From contig JACONQ010000017.1 of assembly GCA_014281115.1 (NCBI GenBank), positions 2,170,001-2,234,000 of the forward strand: 64,000 nucleotides of DNA. Direction: 5' to 3'. The stretch comes from Laburnicola sp. R22_1 (Eukaryota > Ascomycota > Dothideomycetes > Pleosporales > Didymosphaeriaceae). The notes beneath the pieces were generated by a model. That model ran no database searches, was not told where the DNA came from, and saw only the letters and a program-made list of their open reading frames with translations. Below are positions 11,380 to 23,545 of the stretch, in pieces. Position 1 is the first letter of the stretch. Each line of letters starts with the position of its first letter. The position numbers were made by a program, and so were the translations under genes.

Positions 11380-14340
11380 ACTGCTATTATAAAGATTAGA
11401 CACCTATTATCTTTATAGAACAGATAGCAGTATAGTATAAGTTATATAGCAAATCGATTACTATAGCTAGTTTATTTTATTATAGCGTCTAGTAGTATTT
11501 AGATACTCTAGAGACTATAAATTTTAACTTATAGCTTTCTCTCTACTAGTTTAGCTATCTAGTCTTTAGCTATATTAGAAATAGTTGTTACTAGAGCGCT
11601 TTTAGTAAGTAAGAAGGTTTAATTAAATTTAGAAGCAATATAGTAGTAAAAGGGATAAAGAAAAGGTCTAGTATAATTTAGAATAGCTAGTAATTTATTA
11701 TAAGGAAAAAAATATAAAGAATAGTTACTAGAAGTATAAAGTATATATAGGTACACGCTGATTCTATAGAATTTCTATAAAAAATAGGTAGAGTAATAAC
11801 TAGATATTTAGAGGTTAATAGGTTATTAGTAGAGAATAGTAAAGTATTATTTAGTAGTAGAAATAAAGAGTATATGCGCAATTTATTATATATTATATTA
11901 ATAAAGTCGGGGTCTAAGTTATTAATTATCTAGTACGGCAGTAAGAAAAAGTAGAGTCTATTATCTAGTAACGTAGCGGGCAAGTAAGTTAGGGTATTAT
12001 TATTATTATAAGTTTATTATCTTAAAGGATAAGGGAAGAATAGTAGTAAAACTTTAATACACTCTAGTTCTAGGGCTTAGTGCTTATACGTAATATTATA
12101 TAGGCGCTAGTAACGCAATAAAAAAACGCAGTAATTAAACGCAGTAGGCTATTTAAAAACTAATAAGTAGAGGCAGTTTATACTTCTGCCTAGGAGGGCC
12201 TCTAAAATATAAATAATTATAAACTCTATCTTAGTAGGTTTATTATAGAAATAAGTAAATAATTACCTAAAAATTTATTTATAATTCTACTTTTAAAGAT
12301 TAAAGTTCTATTTATTCTTTTTAGTATACTTATATAGTAATTTTACGCTACGTAGATAAAAGACTAGTAATATTTAGAGCGTTATATATGTAGTAATAAA
12401 TTTTAAAAATATTTTAAGCGTAAAATAGTTTTCCTAGTTATATACTATTTTAATAGTCTAAATATAACTTCTTTTTTTCTATTTATACTTTATTTTTAGC
12501 TATTTCTATACCTTTTTAATAAATATAAACCTATTAGCTAAAGTTAATATAGAAATAGGCTATTATAGGGTACTATACTTTAGTCGCAATAAACTAGTAA
12601 TAGTAGGTACTACTTACTCTAATATATTAAAAACTAGTAATAATAGGTAACTTTTTAACTATTTTTATATAAACTATTTAGGGTTATTTATAAAGACTTT
12701 ACTCTTAACAATTTTATAAAGTAGCTATATTAAAGAGCTTATAATAGGGCCTTTACTAGAGGCTATGTAAGTAAATACTAACTTAAAACCTATTTACTTT
12801 AAATTACTCTTTTATAAAAAAGAATTTAAATATAAAAAAAAGTAGTGAAGTAATATAAGATATAATAAGAAATAACTAAGTACATTAAGTAGTAGTAGTA
12901 AATAAAACAAACTGCTATAAAGTAAAGATCTTCTATAAGTAGTATTATATAGTAAAGGTTATCTAACCTATCTAATCTTAGTATATACCTAGGTTTTATA
13001 ATAACTTTTAAAATAGTATTTTTAAATAGACCTTAGTATAATATAATAACTATTTAGTATAACTAGTGACTAATAAACTAATACACCTTTACTAACTTAT
13101 AGTAGGTAAAAAAGTATAAAAGTAGTCTTTTAAATAGATCTGAGTATAGTATAATAACTACTTAGTATAACTAATAACTAATTTAATCTACTTTTACTAA
13201 CTGTCTTCTCCTCTAGAATTAATTTATAATATTATGTAATTCTGGGTTAGCTATTTAATTAACTACTATATTACGTAATTAATAATTTCTTTAATAATAT
13301 TTTTGCTGTAATAATAATAATTATAATTATAATAGTAACTAATCTAACTATTTTATCTAACCCTTTTCTTATAGTAGATTTTCTCTTACAATTAGCAAGC
13401 TGTATACTGCTATCTAAAACCTTACTATTACCGCCTATCTTCTTTATACTTCTACTACTACTATTTACCTTTACTCTTATTACTTATAGTCCTTTACCTT
13501 AATAGTAGTTTAAATAATTATTATTATTTTAATAAGCTTTTACGCTACTACTGCGCCTTTAGTATCTTATATATTATAATAAACTCTTTCTTCCCTTTAC
13601 TTTAGTTCTTGCCCTTATAGCTTTTATTACTTTTATTTTTAGTTATATTTTTAAGCTTTTATAGTATAATTTTTATATTATACTATTATTCCGTTATAAA
13701 GGCTACGTCTTTACTAATATTTAGATACTAAAGGAGTGCCTTATACTCTAGAATCTAAAGGTATAAGGCATAGTAAATTAGCCTAAAAATATTACTAATA
13801 AGGTACATAAAAATAAGCTCTAAACATCTTTTTAATAATTTTCTAGTTGTATAAAGTTACTAAATTGTTAGAAATTATCCTTAACTTTGCCTAGCTAGTT
13901 GTCTATACCCAATTTAAATTTAATAATAGCTATATTATTATAGGTATTAAATTTAATTATAATATTAGGTTGCTAGAAAGTTATTAGGTTGCTAGATATA
14001 TTATATAAAAAAATAAAAATTTTGTATTTTAGGCATCCTTAATATTATAAAAGTAAGTAGACTTTATACGCTATGCGCATAGCAAAGTATAGTTACGCTA
14101 TTACTAGGCTATAAGTGTAATAACTAAACTATAATTAAGCATTCTATTACCTACACTACTTCTATAGTTACAACTTTATATAGGTCTACTACAGCTTTCT
14201 AATAGTTTACTAGTTAAGAGATAATATATAACTTAGTTATACTAAATAGTAGACTATTTATTACCTACTATTAATAATACTACTATAAAGAAAGTTAATA
14301 ATAAATTATTATTATTTTATATATATTTTACCTTTTTTTA
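11380..14340. other. AT-rich, RIP-like tract with no identifiable gene
   Basis: This tract is very AT-rich and rich in CTAG/TATA and TAA/TAG in all frames. Fragments of a ~100-bp tandem unit occur at about 13000-13200. Nothing else could be identified. Short open frames (for example 11687-11881 on the minus strand) are low-complexity artefacts. Confidence 0.6.
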
Positions 14341-14455
14341 TTATCACCTTTTTCACGCTCTTTTTGATTACTAAGCAGAGGGCTCTGCTTTTTTGTCATA
14401 TTATTTAAGGTGAAAGCCTTTGTCGTGCTACCCCTAGATAGTTAATTTAACGCCA
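14341..14455 (-). repeat. Repeat R1, copy c (inverted)
   Basis: This is the reverse complement of the repeats at 8330 and 8525 ('gtagcacgacaaaggctttc' on the minus strand). It is the least mutated of the three: it keeps CA and TG dinucleotides that the other two have lost. With copy a it brackets 6.1 kb. Confidence 0.75.
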
Positions 14456-14574
14456 CATATATATTTTATTACTACTACTATGTGCTAGATACTAGGTTTT
14501 AGTACCTCCTATTTTACTCCTCTCTATATATAGTGCAGACTTAACCTTAGTTAAAATCTCTACACAATAAAGAT

Positions 14575-14985
14575 CTTTTATACTTTTACTAACTTATAGT
14601 AGATAAAAAAGTTATATTAGTAGTTTTATAAATTTTAAATAGTATAATAACTACTTAGTCTAACTAGTAACTAACCTAATATACTTGTACTTATTTATAG
14701 TAGGTAAAAGAGTTATATTAGTAGTTTTATAAATCTTAGATAATATAATAACCATTTAGTATAACTAGTAACTAACCTAATATATCTTTACTAACTTATA
14801 GTAGGTAAAAAGTTATATTAGTAATTTTATAAACTTTAGTATAAAACTACTACTTAATATAATTAGTAACTAATAAACTAATATATTTTTATTTACTTAT
14901 AGTAAGTAGAGAAGTTTTATTAGTAGTTTTATAAACCTTAAGTAATTATCTAGTATAACTAGTAACTAATAAGGTAAAACTTCTA
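14575..14985. repeat. ~100-bp tandem repeat, four copies
   Basis: Copies start near 14581, 14682, 14783 and 14882. Each contains 'acttatagtag', 'gttatattagtagttttata' and 'taactagtaactaa'. Two or more degenerate relatives lie at about 13000-13200. The sequence is non-coding and AT-rich. Confidence 0.75.
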
Positions 14986-15570
14986 CTTATTTAACTACCC
15001 ATAGGTAGTATTTTAAAAAAGAAGTAAATATTATATTACTATCTATAGCTAAATATAAAAGTTAGTTTTAAAATAATATAAAGGTAGTATATAGCCTTAT
15101 TAAGCTAACCTATTAAAAATAGCTAGAATAATTAACAAGGCTAATTAAATTAATACTATTCTAAAATAGTAAATAAAAAAGAAATCTAGAGGGCCTTTTT
15201 TATATAAAGGGTAGTATAGGGTATAAGCCTATACTAACTACTATACTAATACTAACTAGAAAAGGCGCCTTTAAAAAGGTAAAAGGCACTAATAGAGAGA
15301 TATAAGGTGTAAAAGAAAAGTAATAGGGCGTACTTAGTAAGTAGGCTAGTAAGGACTATTACAACTATAAATAGATACAAATAAATATTATTTTTTATTT
15401 GTTTTTATTAAGCTATTCTTACTAAAAGAAATATTAGCTAGCTATAGTAATTATATATTATATACGCTTAGTTATTAATTACGTGATATTAGTTTAGTGC
15501 ACTATGCCCATATATATGTTAGTAACTACTCCATACTCTAAATAAATAATATACTGTTTATTTATTTATG
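14986..15570. other. AT-rich sequence, no feature seen
   Basis: RIP-like AT-rich DNA continues to about 15560, where composition shifts to GC-normal. No coding signal was found. Confidence 0.5.
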
Positions 15571-18097
15571 CACATCTAGTTCTATGCAACTCAGCCTTTT
15601 AAAGGTTTCTAGGCATTCCACGCATGTAGGACTGGGGCGGCGTCCTTATAGACTAATCCTAACTGCATTAATAGTTTATTTTTCCGCTTAATCTTGATAT
15701 TAATAAAAACCTAGCAGCGATGGATACCTTAGGTATATGTCGTTTCTGTATTCCTTCTTCGGAAACATCCTGTTCATGCGAATGCAATTTTCTAACGCAC
15801 CAGAAAATGCGTGCTCTAGAGCTCAAAATTTCAGCTTCTCAATAATCAAACAGCTCCTCTCTCATTGGCCATGTGACAAGACCAATGTCCCTCCTTTATG
15901 TTTCTCTGGTCCAGCTGTCATTGTAACAACAACATAGAAGCATCACAGTCGACCTTGAATATGGAATCTTTCACGCCGCTCCCTAAATTCCAAAACGGCT
16001 TCAAGGTCCGAATTCTTACCCTCGTCGTTTTGACGAAGAGAGCACTCAAAAATGGGATGTTTGACTATTATGTGTGCTCCTTTGCTGCAACCCTCTGGGG
16101 ATGAAATGAGGTTATCATCCATTGTAAAAGGTCTGGCGGGAAGGTGACAGTAGCTCCATATGCGGGAGGACCCATATCTCCCACCACACAATCTAGTACT
16201 TGATAAATTTGCCCAGACTTCCGTCGCTCAAAAACTTGCCTCACGACCTGATGTATATAGTTCGGAAATTAAAAAGCAACGACCCAACACTTAATCTCTC
16301 TTCCCACTTCTCTCCTCCTCTTCAAATGGAGGAAGAACTAAAATTATGAGGTCTCTTTATAATGTGTTGTTCGCCACTTCTGTCCGGTTTCAAAAATGGA
16401 TGGACGACCATAATGATGTGGTCCCTCTGCTTTTCTGAAATGGCAATCGGGCTGTTGTCATGTATTCTTCTTTCTCTACTTTACCTCAGTCCCACTGCAG
16501 ATCAAATCACTACGAAAAAGGTTCTATATGTTTCTCCGCCTCCAAGTCCTCAATGACTGCAGTAGTCATAACATGCGCTTTTGTTCCTTTCTGCCCAGCG
16601 ACATATTTTCTGTAGTTGATTGACGGACGGAAAGCAGAAAGAGAGACACGAGTGCGTCGGACGTTGTCACCTTCTCATCCACTATAAAATCTCAACATCG
16701 CCGTCTTTCCCGTTTCTCTCACATCATACTTCCAACTCACCGATCGCTATAAAATCAACAAGGAAATGTTTACATGCCTGATCGCGTTGAGCAGTCACCG
16801 GATTCCCATCGAAACCTGTAGCATGTTGCCCCTTCGAGTTAACCCACCCTGGAATTTCAAAATAAACAAATCACGTTAATGGCCCCGATATGCTCCTGCT
16901 CAAAATAGGTCGGGAAAAGGCGATGTCTGCCTCTTCTCTTCCTCTCGGCCATTTCGTTGCTCGATTCGAAGGTCCTTCTCCGTAAGACTCCTTGAATATA
17001 ACCCAAAAACAGAATATATCCGCGCCAGGTTCCTCTCTCTCTCAACCCACCTCTTGCAAAAGATGGAGACATATAAAATCACCAACTTTTGAGATGTTGT
17101 TTATCTTCTCGCATCCATCCACATCCTCTAACACATCTTCGTATCAACGTCATGTGCAAAACGTCCTTTGTTGCACACTCATGCGCGCCTCCTGTCCACG
17201 GGTCCCTGACACTACGCACATTAAGCACATGTTCTCTAGCCCACTCTTTCAGACTCCAAAAGATTAATACAAGACTTGATGTTCTCGGCCCGCCCGCCTC
17301 TATCAAAATTACTAAAATCCGTACTATGCCTATCTCCCTCCTTTACGCACTTACCCCTACATCCGCTCCCTCCTCTCAGCTTTGCACCTGCGGCGTCTAA
17401 AACTTGACGAAAACATACTTTATGTCGCCCGCCTCTCTCCTCTCCCAAACAGTGGAACGAACCATATCATGTGGCTTCGTGTATCTGAAAACGAAGCATG
17501 AATGTTGCTATGCTTCTCGCGTACAAGAGAAACATCATCCAGAAATTCGCCAGTGAAGAGGTCATGTCGGCATCGTCTCCCTGTCCCTCGCATCTCGCGC
17601 ATACAGCAAGTCGCAAAACAGGATTCTCATGGCCGTGTCGTGGGTGCTTTCAGCGCCACATTATCCAAAAGCACACTTCACTATGTTCTGTGTATTCTAC
17701 TCCGACTAGAGAGTTCAAAGAGCAATCAACACACTGCCATGTCTGTCTCGTCTATCTACCGCTCATTCAACACTTCCATCTGTTGAAATTGCTAGAACCA
17801 TCCCCCATGCGGCTTGGAGTATTCAATCAAATATTCTATAAGCCATGCCGCCTGACTTTCCTTACGACCGCACAACTCCCGCCCGGTCTCAAAATTATTT
17901 CACAAGCTTCTATGTGGAGAAGCCCCGTGCACCGGGGGGAAACATTACTAAAACGACATCTGCAAATCTATGTGCCCTGCGGTGCAGTAACCCTAGGGGA
18001 CTCAAACTTAAAGCACCCCTTGCTATGTGCACCTCTGCCTCCTAAAGTGCCCAACAAGATATGGTATGTCCCAGCGTGTGGAGTAGTCACGATATCC
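15571..18097. repeat. GC-normal non-coding region with degenerate repeated motif
   Basis: The composition is like that of the gene islands, but no frame exceeds about 200 codons and none has a recognisable domain. A loose motif of the form 'tatgtcc...gtggag...ccacgatatccaaac' recurs, with clear copies near 18070, and beyond the insertions at 25746 and 25880. Weaker copies may lie near 17419, 17562 and elsewhere, spaced by roughly 135-145 bp. The region reads best as an old tandem array split by two transposon insertions. The longest open frame (17498-18121, plus) lacks codon structure and is not called a gene. Confidence 0.4.
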
Positions 18098-18102
18098 AAA
18101 CA

Positions 18103-18255
18103 TGTGACGGATTTTAGGTGAGTACGTCAGCGGTGCTGTGATTACGTCAGCGCCTTGGCCCGTGCTCTACTCAGGAGTATACGGGGCTCCCATAGCTCAA
18201 TAGTTACAATTAATAATTGCCTCAACTTTCGACTAAGGATCTCAACGCTCCAACA
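18103..18255 (+). repeat. 5' LTR of Copia element
   Basis: This is 153 bp, TGTGACGG...CCAACA. Compared with the right LTR it shows C-to-T changes exactly at CpA (taata versus caaca near 18213), which is direct evidence of RIP strand-asymmetric mutation between sister LTRs. Confidence 0.95.
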
Positions 18256-18268
18256 GTTATGAGCCTGG
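18256..18268 (+). promoter_or_regulatory. Primer binding site (half-tRNA initiator Met)
   Basis: GTTATGAGCC directly follows the LTR. Its complement, GGCTCATAAC, is the anticodon-loop segment of eukaryotic initiator tRNA-Met. Using an internal tRNA segment is established for Drosophila copia and yeast Ty5. That this element does the same is inferred from the sequence. Confidence 0.75.
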
Positions 18269-18448
18269 TCTGCACCTACTAAAGGCTGCCTACTTAACTG
18301 CGATTGTTCACAATAACTTTACGACTTTTACGATCCCGCGATCCAACGATCCAGCGATCTGACGACGATCCTGCGATCCATTGATCCAGCGATCTCATAT
18401 AAACAATCTTGCGATACCCGCGTACGACTCTCGCGACGAGTGACACGA

Positions 18449-21400
18449 TGGCGACAGAAGAGTCCACGACGATGCGTGTCACAGTTGTCCTTAGCAAGCC
18501 TGAGAACTGGCAGGCATGGATCTATTTGCGCAAAGACGCAGCACAACAACAAGAGCTTTAGCAGTACTGCGACCTAGACGTCGCTGCAGCTAATCTGCCA
18601 GAGTTAATAGAGCCTATAGAGCCTACAGCGCACTCTTACAAAGTTGACAAGGAGTCTGGCAAGCACTATCTTAACACCAACCTTAGCGACGTCGAATTCC
18701 AACGCTATTATTTTGCATATAATTGTTACGACAAGCACCTTGCTAGCTATAATAGAAAGAAGCAGGGCCTTTAAAACCTAAATACAGAGATTAGTAAGAC
18801 AATTGACAAGTGTTATATTTATCTAATACAAGACAAAGACACGCTACACGCGCGACTTGTCACCCTTAAGGCGCATCTTGCGCTATTAATAGCAGTTCAC
18901 TAACGTAATCTAATTGACAAATACAAGCGTCTTTGTGTCCCACCAAAGTCGCGCAATATCGAAGACTAGTTACGCTTATGGGTTGAGATAACCAATCAAT
19001 GTATGAAGATTAATCTGCCCAACGTCGAAGGCACGCGCGCGCAGGAGGATTTCTTGCAGGCGATCAAAGGCGTGGATCCCGACTACGCTACACCTAAGCT
19101 TATCGAGCTGTTCGACCAGGAGAACAAGGGCACAGAGATAGCGACGCTAGAGAACTACGTCGCTGCATATACAACGTACTATCGTCAAGTTCAACCGTCA
19201 TCTCAAAAGCTCATAAGCATGGCTGGCGATCTGGGCGTAGCAAAGACTCAGAGCGACAACAAAGCAAACAATAAGCCTGCTACACCAACTTGTCTCTGCG
19301 GCTTAATACACTAGTTTGGACAATGCTACTATCTTAATAAGGATAGTCCTTATTATCCACACAGCTTTTGTAAAGATCCCGCTATTTGTTAGCGCATAGA
19401 TTAAGTGTTACAAAATAAAAAGCTGCTCGAGTAAGTATAGCGAGCAGTTAATAGGACAAACAAGTCTCTTTTGTTAAAGTTAGCGTCTTCGACGCCTCTG
19501 ACGCCTGCGACAACTGCAACAATTCAACTAGATAACAGCAATCCACCTAGCTACAGTGGAGCTGCCTTTGCCTGCAATCTCTACAGCATGGCAATAATCA
19601 CACCGGACGTGCGATCTAACAGCGTCTTAGAGGAGCAATCTACTAACAACAGTTTCAATCTAACTGTTGCAGCAATTAACAACAACACCATATTGCTGCA
19701 AGACCAATGGATTGTCGATCCTGGCTCCAACACCCACGTTATTAATTCTCCTAACTGGGTAGGCTGGGAGCAGGAGCGCGTTAAGGATACTAGCATAATA
19801 ATTAGCGTAGGTAAACACTAATACAAAATCGAGGCTTAGGGCAAGATTACCCTTATAGCCAATACGCCAAATAGACTAACGCCTTTACAGATTTCTTACA
19901 TAGCTCTTATACGCAGCTTTATTACTAGCGTTATTAGACTAGGACGTTATTAAGATATTGGAGTTTATTTTAACTTAGGCAGAGATGCGCTATATAACAA
20001 AGACAGCGTTATTGCTTACCTAGAGTATCGCAAGGGCCACTGGCTAGTTAACGCCAACGCGTCGCGTTATCCATTAAAGTTGTCCTTAATCGCAATAGCC
20101 ACCCGCCTATTAACTACTTTAAAGACTTAAGAGATCTCTCCAAAACTTGCTTATTAGATCTAGGGCCATCTAGGCCGCAAAGTCGTTAATTACCTGTCTG
20201 ACAACGTTAACAGCGTAAAGGTGAACCCGACAGGTTTACTATAATAAGATTTCTGTCAAATTTGTACAGAGTTAAAACTTATAGAGCAGGTTTTCCACTG
20301 TACGCCGCAAGACGCTGTTTGTCCTTTCTACTAAATCTTAGTCAACATTATATAACTGCAACAACAAGGAGAGTTATACTATAATAGAGACAAATAGGGT
20401 GTTTATACTATCTATTAGTACTCTCGCTAGCATAAGGTAGATACCTTTGTAACAAAGTCAGAGGCTTAACTCTACTACTAGCTTTAAAACCTTATACAAT
20501 AGATCTAGCGTTAATATAACTATAACGTTATCGCTCTTAAGCTTAACACAAAGCGTAGTATTGTCTACTTTGCAGAGTAACTTTGTGCTAACCTAGGTAT
20601 ACGCTTTGAGCTTTACGCTCCAGATACGCCAGCTTAGAATAGAGGAGCAGAGATCGCTAGCAAAGTCATTATAACAAAGGTATAAGCTCTACGCCTATAG
20701 GGCAATCTGCCAGAGCAACTATTAAATAAGATAACAAAGATAGCAGTATACTTAATTAATTAAACACCAATAGCAATCCTCAACTAGCGTACGCCATATA
20801 AGGATATCTGGGGCAAAAAACTAGCAACTAGCCATCTCTATCCAATTGGCTATCGCGTGTACGTCCTTAATAAACACCTGCCGCGCAGAGCAAAGATACC
20901 CTCACACGCTCTAATTAGTCATCTTATAGGCTATAATAGTACAAACATCTTTAGAATCTGACTACCTATAAAGGATTGCGTTGTCCACACCCGCAATATT
21001 ATATTTAACGCATTAACCTTTTATAAAGGTTGCGATGGCTATGCTAATAACAATATAATAAAGGAGGTAATTAAGCTGCTAAATATCCTAGAGACTTATA
21101 ATAACAACAATATCTTTATTAACAAGCTTATAACAACACGTCAGCAACGTATACATAATAAAACCACTACAATTATAGCACTATTAGTTATACTAACACC
21201 CTTAACAAAGCTATTAGTAGGGGGTAAGTTAATTAACTCGCTTAACAAAGTTAACAAATTTATTAAATCTAACACCACAGTAGATTATCTTACAGAACAT
21301 TCTATAACAAAAAATTATCGTCTATTGCCTACGCAGCAAGACGCCACTAGTTAGTTGGCCACTAAGATTAAAGGCTATATACCTAATTAACGTGACAACA

Positions 21401-23350
21401 ACACGCTATATTAACGCAATCTAGATCTCTCGCAAGACAATATCATCACCACAAAGCGTGTGCGTAAGGCACCTACTTATCTAGACAATCCTAAGACTTA
21501 CGTAATTTAACTAGGAGCATAAAATATAGAGTTATACTTACGTACCTTTACTACAATTACAATTAACAACAACAAGACAGATAACTTTTAAATCTACCAA
21601 AGTTAGTTGCCGCCTCCCCTATAGTATATAGGTTAGCTTAAGACCCATCTACATAGTAAGTAGTTTATAAAAGCTGCTAAGCGTAAGTATTAAGAAGTCT
21701 AGGATAAGGGCTACTTCTACAAGACCTTAGCAACACTACAATCTGCGCTAGATAAAGGCATGGAGGTAATCCCGCTTATATGGGTATTCGCATATAAGAT
21801 TAATAAGAATGACTACCTATACAAATACAAAGCTCAACTTGTTGCGCGAGGCAACTTACAGAAGTAGTTTGGCAATATATACGCGGCTACGCTTGCCACA
21901 CATACCTTTTAAGCAGTTATTACAATTGCTAATTACTTTAGATTAGAGCTTAAGTAGTACAACGTACCCAACGCTTTTCTTAACTCTATACTTAATCGCA
22001 AGCTCTACACAAAGACGCCTAACAGTTTTAAAGAGAACAGTAATCTTCTGGAGGTGCTGCGCGCCCTCTATAGTTTAAAAGACGCTCCGCTTCTATAGTA
22101 TAACACGTTTTAAGTAGTAATTAAGCAGCTAGGGCTTAGACGCGTTAACGGCTTCCCCTGCTTATATATTAACGAGTGGCTCATCTTGTTTATCTACATT
22201 AACAATATTGTTATGGCCTTTTATTAATTAAATGCCTTACTACACCACAAACTTAAGAGCTAACTTAAGGATCGCTTTAGTATTAAGGCAATGGGAGACC
22301 TATCCTAGTTCTTAGGGGTAAGGGTTATACAAGACTACTTAAAGCAGAAGCTTTGGCTTATACAAAACATATACATTAACAAGATTTATAAGAAATATAG
22401 CATCCAACTAGCAGGCCATAAAAAACCCAAGTTTCCACTAGACGTCAACTCGCTTAACAAGTCGCTTAAGAAGACTAACACTAGCCGCACAAAGCTTTAT
22501 TAGGAGCTTATTAGCCACCTGGCATATATTACATACTAGACGCAACCTAATATCGCTTATAGTCACGTCGTACTTGCTTGCCATCTTACTAATTCTAGAC
22601 AGTCGCATATTATAGTAGTACAACGTGTCTGGCGTTACCTGCTAGCAACTTAGTATTACGCTATCAAAGGATCCTATAACAACAATATTACAGAGGTAGT
22701 CTCTAACAAGTAGGGCTATCGCAATTTATTATTCTTTGGGGCATTAAATGCCTCATACGCCAACAATCAGAAGACTTATCGTAGCTCACAAGGCCAGTGC
22801 TTCTTCCTCTATAACATAATTATTAACTAGAAGGCTACTGTCCAGCGTACAGTCACCAAATTAACCACAGAATTAGAGCTATTGTCCATCTTATTTGCTA
22901 GATCGCAGATAGCAAAGTGGCTTCACTTCTTTAATAGTATCTTATTCAAAACAGGCATACTGCCTACAATATACTATAACAACTAGCAGATAGTAGAAAT
23001 TGTTAACAAGAATCTAGATCAGCTCCATACAAAGCTCTGCCACGTTAATATCCATCAACTCTAGATACAACAAGAAGTAGAGCGTTAACAACTCGTAGTT
23101 AAATGGGTCCCCACTAACAAGATGGCTGCCAACAGCCTCACCAAGATCCTCTCAAAAGCCAAGCATTAGGAGTTTATACAACAGCTCTATCTAGTCAATA
23201 TTACTTAGCGTTTATAGGGCGATTTACAATAGTGACATTAGTGGCGTTTGAGTCAACAATTACAACGTTAACTGCAACACTAACAATCAACAAAAGCAGC
23301 CTATATAAGGATATTTCCAACTTTAATTAATCTCACGATCCTCTTAAAGC
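18449..23350 (+). pseudogene. Copia gag-pol polyprotein, RIP-inactivated
   Basis: The frame begins MATEESTTMRV at 18449 and runs in one frame to about 23350 if stops are ignored. The order is Copia-type. It has gag (18449-19320), a zinc-knuckle region around 19290-19390, protease WIVDPGSNTHV at about 19710, integrase (19860-20800, with stops), reverse transcriptase from about 21730 (LIWVFAYKIN, KAQLVARGN), and RNase H at about 22700-22960 (LNASYANNQKTYRSSQG, ELELLSILFA). The reverse-transcriptase box that should read Y-x-D-D is YINN (about 22195), both catalytic Asp having become Asn. Open stretches remain at 19003-19314 and 19471-19821. Dozens of TAA/TAG codons stand for Gln/Trp. It cannot transpose autonomously. 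Confidence 0.9.
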
Positions 23351-23360
23351 TGAGGGAATG

Positions 23361-23513
23361 TGTGACAGATTTTAGGTGAGTACACCAGCGGTGCTGTGAT
23401 TACGTCAGCGCCTTGGCCCGTGCTCTACTCAGGAGTATACGGGGCTCCCATAGCTCAATAGTTACAATCAACAATTGCCTCAACTTTCGACTAAGGATCT
23501 CAACGCTCCAACA
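23361..23513 (+). repeat. 3' LTR of Copia element
   Basis: This is 153 bp, the same length as the left LTR and about 97% identical. It keeps the unmutated 'caacaa' where the left copy has 'taataa'. Confidence 0.95.
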
Positions 23514-23545
23514 AAACAGAGTATAAAAGCCCCCATGTGCGGGTA

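Larger units (their letters stand above)
18103..23513 (+). mobile_element. Complete Ty1/Copia retrotransposon with LTRs and target duplication
   Basis: The element is 5411 bp, with two 153-bp LTRs (18103-18255 and 23361-23513) that begin TG and end CA. The 5-bp target duplication AAACA lies at 18098-18102 and 23514-23518. The LTRs differ at about five positions, all transitions. Immediately inside the left LTR is GTTATGAGCC (18256-18265), complementary to the anticodon loop of initiator tRNA-Met, a half-tRNA primer site as in Copia and Ty5. A purine-rich stretch precedes the right LTR. The single gag-pol frame starts at 18449 and is broken by many TAA/TAG stops (see its own entry). Confidence 0.95.

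Noticed and set aside
17498..18121. 207-codon plus-strand frame next to the Copia element
   Set aside because: It has no recognisable domain and no consistent codon texture, overlaps other frames of similar size, and lies in a region with repeat structure.
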